Source: an uncultured Lachnospiraceae bacterium (GTDB lineage: Bacteria > Bacillota > Clostridia > Lachnospirales > Lachnospiraceae). From it: DNA of 8,819 bases. The stretch lies in assembly GCA_910578405.1 (NCBI GenBank), contig CAJTQO010000005.1:1-8819 (forward strand). Reading direction: 5' to 3'. The notes under the pieces were generated by a model, which was not told where the DNA came from, did not search any database, and saw only the letters and a program-made list of their open reading frames with translations. The position numbers and the translations under genes were made by a program. Positions 6,012 through 8,819 of this stretch are shown here, piece by piece; positions within the stretch are counted from its first letter, which is position 1, and each line of letters begins with the position of its first letter.

Positions 6012-6031
6012 CCTTTTTCCCATGTTATAGT
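6002..6031 (+). promoter_or_regulatory. Probable promoter of the tetR-family gene
   Basis: TTGCCT (6002-6007) is followed after 18 bases by TATAGT (6026-6031), preceded by TG at 6023-6024, giving an extended -10. It lies about 80 bases before the chosen start. Neither 15-base operator overlaps it directly, so autoregulation is possible but not shown. Confidence 0.45.
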
Positions 6032-6112
6032 AAAAGACAACTATGAAAAGACGGAACCTTTCATCTGAAATATAAAATGCCGTCAAAAAGCGTAACAAAG
6101 AAGGTAACTGCT

Positions 6113-6721
6113 ATGTCAAACCAGGTAAAGTATGAAAAAATTTTAGACGCGCTCCAGGAACTGCTGGTAAACAAGAAACTGCAGACGATTTCCGTCAGCG
6201 AAATCGCACAGGCTGCAAAGATGGGAAAAGGAAGCATTTATTATTACTTTCCTTCCAAAGACGCTATTTTTGAAGCGCTGATTCAGCGTAATTACCAAAA
6301 ACCTTTAGAGACAGCCAAAACCCTTGCCGTCCAGACAGAGATTCCTCCATTTACCCGCATGGCAATGATCTTCCAGGCGTGTACCTATTCCTCTTCTGAA
6401 TTCTTAAAACAAAGAGAGCCAAACCCTACAGACCTGCAGGAAAAGGCTTCCTTACACCATCGGTATATGAACCATTTAATCACGGAATTAAAGCCAGAAC
6501 TGGCAGAAATTATCCGGCAAGGGATTGAAAGCGGCGAGATACATTTTGACTATCCCGCCGCACTGGCTGAAATCGTATTAATTGTACTGACTGTAAAACT
6601 GGACAATACCCTTCTTCCGTCCTCACAGGAGGAAATTGAGGAAACGCTCCGTGGATTGATTTCCCTGTTGGAAAAAGGCACCGGAATCCCACAAGGCGCT
6701 TTAAACTATCTGTTCTATTAA
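6113..6721 (+). CDS. TetR/AcrR-family transcriptional regulator, 202 aa
   Basis: The N-terminal 50 or so residues form a standard TetR DNA-binding domain: helix 1 around KYEKILDALQELL, then the helix-turn-helix ISVSEIAQAAKMGKGSIYYY (26-45) and FPSKDAIFEALI. The rest (about 60-202) is a helical ligand-binding and dimerisation domain with no recognisable ligand signature. Length is typical. The start at 6113 is chosen because AAGAAGG lies eight bases upstream; the frame extends to an ATG at 6077 that has no usable site. The gene is divergent from the acyl ligase/ACP operon, with two palindromic operators in between, so it is probably that operon's repressor. The inducer could be a fatty acid, acyl thioester or the pathway product (inference). 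Its last 21 bases overlap the convergent glycosyltransferase-like gene. Confidence 0.92.
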   Translation: MSNQVKYEKILDALQELLVNKKLQTISVSEIAQAAKMGKGSIYYYFPSKDAIFEALIQRNYQKPLETAKTLAVQTEIPPFTRMAMIFQACTYSSSEFLKQREPNPTDLQEKASLHHRYMNHLITELKPELAEIIRQGIESGEIHFDYPAALAEIVLIVLTVKLDNTLLPSSQEEIEETLRGLISLLEKGTGIPQGALNYLFY

Positions 6722-7669
6722 GTGAACGAAAGCTTCCACATCCTCTGAAAATTTACGTTTTTCAGAAGATATAACTTCCCGGTATCCGTCAAACTGCCTG
6801 CTGTGTCCCTCCCAATTGCAGCATATGTCTTTCAACAGCTCTTCCACCTGGTCATAGGGAAGCGGCTCCTCAAATTTGTACGTCTCCGGGATAGGGATGT
6901 CTTCCTGGAACGCCGCGCTCCCCTTTCTGTTTGTCACCACACAACAGCCCCCGCTGGCAGCCTCCCTGGGGATTCTGTCCTTGCCCGGGTGGGCTCCAAA
7001 ATCCACATACACCTTCGCCACCCCCATAATCGCTGCCATCTGTTCTTCCGTCAGCCCGGCCAACGGTATCCATTTCAGCCAGTCTGCCTGCCCTATCAGC
7101 GGCTTAAGTTCCTCCAGCCCCTTTTTCGGGTTATATAAAGCAATGTTTTGCCGAAATTCGGCGGGCATATAAAATTTCCCATAGTTTTCACTGATATAAT
7201 CCGACACCCACAGTATCTTTTGCTCCGGGACGCCGCGCTCCAGCAAATACTCATAAGCATACTTAGACTGCACCAGATGCAGGGCAATTATTTCCTTCAA
7301 CTCCTCAAAAAAATCCCATCCGGCTTCTTTCGTATGGGTAATGTAATTATCCACGCTCATCCACCATATGACCTTAGTGCATTTCCCATACACCAGACTC
7401 CATAAAGCCGTCGCCTCCGGGACAATAATAACCGCATCCTCACTTTCCACTTCCTGGATAGACACAGCATGGTCTGTGCCATATTTCCCATACCTGTCGT
7501 CCGCCGGGACATCCACCGGTTCCTTTCCGCCTCCCTGGATATAATACATCCAGGCCGGATGCCCTTTCCTGCATAATTCACTGCACATCTGATGCGCCAG
7601 TTCCGGCCCGCCGGAAACCAATCCTGCCGGTGTAAAAATGTAATACCGTTTTTTCTTTTCGTTTTCCAT
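6701..7669 (-). CDS. Glycosyltransferase-like protein (GT-B fold, GT4-like), 322 aa
   Basis: The N-terminal part has a GT4-like opening with YYIFTPAGLVSGGPELAHQM (9-28), in which the GGPE-type loop normally lies near the donor sugar. The C-terminal half has YNPKKG (179-184) and the stretch YVDFGAHPGKDRIPREAASG (221-240), which resembles the nucleotide-sugar-binding segment of GT-B enzymes. It is then followed by GCCVVTNRKGSA. At 322 residues it is slightly short for the family, and the usual EX7E motif is not clearly visible, so donor and acceptor cannot be predicted and activity is not certain. No signal peptide or membrane segment is seen. The start at 7669 has a good site (CGGAGGGG). It lies 107 bases after ktrA on the same strand, with no clear promoter or terminator in the gap. 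Its stop lies inside the tetR gene end. Confidence 0.75.
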   Translation of the reverse strand: MENEKKKRYYIFTPAGLVSGGPELAHQMCSELCRKGHPAWMYYIQGGGKEPVDVPADDRYGKYGTDHAVSIQEVESEDAVIIVPEATALWSLVYGKCTKVIWWMSVDNYITHTKEAGWDFFEELKEIIALHLVQSKYAYEYLLERGVPEQKILWVSDYISENYGKFYMPAEFRQNIALYNPKKGLEELKPLIGQADWLKWIPLAGLTEEQMAAIMGVAKVYVDFGAHPGKDRIPREAASGGCCVVTNRKGSAAFQEDIPIPETYKFEEPLPYDQVEELLKDICCNWEGHSRQFDGYREVISSEKRKFSEDVEAFVHLIEQIV

Positions 7670-7776
7670 GTTCCCCTCCGTGCATCCGTTTTGTGCGCGC
7701 CATTCCCAGGAGCTAACGCCCCCGCAAACGATTCAGCGTCAAGCCTGCTGCATACATTGCTATGAAAGAACCGCTA

Positions 7777-8427
7777 TCACAGCCGCTTTAATATCTTATC
7801 CACATCTTCCTTCCGCCCAAGGACCATCAAATGTTCTTCCATACGCAGTACATAATCCGCTTCCGGAAGCAGAGACAAACGTCCATCCTTCTTTGTCCCC
7901 AGCACATTCACATGATATTTGGCGCGGATATTAATCTCCTTAATGGATCTGCCCGCCCATTCCTTCAACAATGGAATCTCATAAATGGAACATTCTTCCG
8001 TCAATTCAATGTAATCAAAAACATGGTTAGCGCTGACCCGCACCGCCAGCTTCTCCGCAATATCCCTGTCGGGATAAATCACTTCATCCGCCCCATTCCT
8101 TAAAAGAAATTTTGCATGGATATCACGATTCGCCTTACTTACTACATATTTTGCCCCCAGTTCCTTTACCAGGCTGGTAATCTCCAGGCTGCTTTGGAAA
8201 TTTGTCCCAATACAGACAAAACAGATGTCAAAATTCCGCACTCCCAGGCTTTTTAATACTTCCTCATTTGTGCAATCTCCAATTTTGGCGCTGGTAACTA
8301 CCGATAAAAGGTCTTCTAACACCTCCTCCTTACTATCCACCGCCATAATCTCATTCCCCAGCTCTGCCAGGTTCATGCAAAGATGGTGTCCAAATTTCCC
8401 TAACCCAATAATCAAAATAGACTTCAT
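7777..8427 (-). CDS. ktrA: KtrA-type potassium uptake regulatory subunit (RCK protein), 216 aa
   Basis: This is the cytoplasmic gating ring subunit of a Ktr-type potassium transporter. The N-terminal RCK domain has a Rossmann fold with the nucleotide-binding GLGKFG (8-13), ribose-binding Asp31 at the end of strand 2 (IMAVDS), IGD (49-51) and VCIGTNFQSS (71-80). The C-terminal part from about residue 142 is an RCK_C domain, ending in HLMVLGRKEDVDKI. One RCK_N plus one RCK_C in 216 residues is the size of KtrA; TrkA of enteric bacteria is a double-length duplication, so the Ktr name fits better. It would bind ATP/ADP or NAD(H) and control the channel encoded upstream. The gap to that gene is 116 bases. 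The start at 8427 follows a purine-rich AAAGGAAGAGAGAG stretch. Confidence 0.93.
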   Translation of the reverse strand: MKSILIIGLGKFGHHLCMNLAELGNEIMAVDSKEEVLEDLLSVVTSAKIGDCTNEEVLKSLGVRNFDICFVCIGTNFQSSLEITSLVKELGAKYVVSKANRDIHAKFLLRNGADEVIYPDRDIAEKLAVRVSANHVFDYIELTEECSIYEIPLLKEWAGRSIKEINIRAKYHVNVLGTKKDGRLSLLPEADYVLRMEEHLMVLGRKEDVDKILKRL

Positions 8428-8543
8428 AAACTCTCTCTTCCTTTCGCTTTATTCCCTGTCCCTAAAGGCTTCCTTTCGGATTTCCAGGACAGCGCAAACC
8501 CGGTTCTTAGTCCAGCCGCTTAAAACAACGCCCTTGGCGCCCT

Positions 8544-8819
8544 TTACCCAATTATAATTTTCTCCGCCGGAAGCTGTACCGGCGCCACTTTTTTCCTCTC
8601 CGTAAAAGATAAAGCAAACGTCATGCTCCCAATACGCCCACAGTACATCAGGACAATTAAAACCAGCCTGGATACCGTACCCATTCCTCTTGTTATCCCG
8701 CTGGACATCCCAACCGTTCCGATAGCGGAAAACACTTCTAACAATATATCTTCCATCGGAAAATCCTGCAAGGCGCATAGCAAAATAGCCGCCGCCACGG
8801 CCAACAGCAAGTTAATCGT
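8544..8819 (-). CDS. ktrB: KtrB/TrkH-type potassium channel subunit, C-terminal part only
   Basis: This is the last 91 residues of the membrane pore subunit; its 5' part lies beyond the right edge. It shows a transmembrane segment (LLLAVAAAILLCALQ), the fourth pore loop with the filter-like sequence SAIGTVGMSSGIT, and the final hydrophobic helix RLVLIVLMYCGRIGSMTFAL. A short charged tail follows, ending in PVQLPAEKIIIG. The tail and the RIGS pattern are typical of KtrB, TrkH and NtpJ relatives. The pairing with a single-length KtrA next to it supports KtrB. The complete protein would conduct K+ (often with Na+ coupling) across the cytoplasmic membrane. The stop codon at 8544-8546 is intact, so the C terminus is natural. 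Confidence 0.92.
   Translation of the reverse strand, partial: TINLLLAVAAAILLCALQDFPMEDILLEVFSAIGTVGMSSGITRGMGTVSRLVLIVLMYCGRIGSMTFALSFTERKKVAPVQLPAEKIIIG

Noticed and set aside
6744..6766. 8-bp inverted repeat (TCTGAAAA / TTTTCAGA) just beyond the tetR stop, considered as a tetR terminator
   Set aside because: It lies inside the glycosyltransferase coding region, is AT-rich, and no T tract follows on the plus strand.
7670..7776. Gap between ktrA and the glycosyltransferase gene, checked for a promoter or terminator
   Set aside because: A TTGACG box has no -10 partner, and the only hairpin is a short GGGGGC / GCTCCT stem that needs G-T pairs and has no T tract. Neither is convincing.
8449..8778. 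Open frame of 109 codons on the minus strand overlapping the ktrB end
   Set aside because: It is in another frame of clear KtrB coding sequence, and its translation shows no family pattern. It merely continues into the ktrB-ktrA gap.

Overview
The window reads like a chromosomal segment of a mid-GC Gram-positive anaerobe, most likely a Clostridia member of the Lachnospiraceae type. The grounds are strong AGGAGG-type ribosome binding sites before most genes, small tightly packed operons, a KtrAB-type potassium system and the general character of the proteins. Genus and species cannot be read from the sequence alone. No tRNA, rRNA, CRISPR array, insertion sequence or phage gene was seen.

Layout. 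The left edge holds the 5' end of a leftward gene for a small membrane-anchored protein. It is divergent from a rightward gene for a 216-residue, probably all-helical protein of unknown function. A bidirectional hairpin terminator at about 1230-1262 separates that gene from a leftward five-gene operon covering about 1278-5872. In transcription order the operon encodes an SCP2-type lipid-carrier protein, a membrane-anchored alpha/beta hydrolase, a stand-alone condensation-domain protein, an acyl carrier protein and an AMP-forming acyl ligase. A TetR-family regulator is transcribed away from the operon. The 240-base divergent region holds two near-identical 15-base palindromic sites that overlap the likely operon promoter, and a separate 10-bp hairpin.

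The right third is leftward: the 3' end of a KtrB/TrkH-type potassium channel subunit, its KtrA regulatory subunit, and a glycosyltransferase-like protein whose last 21 bases overlap the end of the tetR gene tail to tail.

How the genes may work together. The five-gene operon has the parts of a minimal non-modular NRPS-like acylation pathway: activate a carboxylic acid (probably a fatty acid) with ATP, load it on the carrier protein, join it to an amine or alcohol with the condensation enzyme, and release, edit or move the lipid product with the hydrolase and the SCP2 protein. The TetR protein probably represses the operon and may sense the acyl substrate or product. The product is unknown. 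This operon is the most interesting system in the window. The potassium genes and the glycosyltransferase look like ordinary neighbours.
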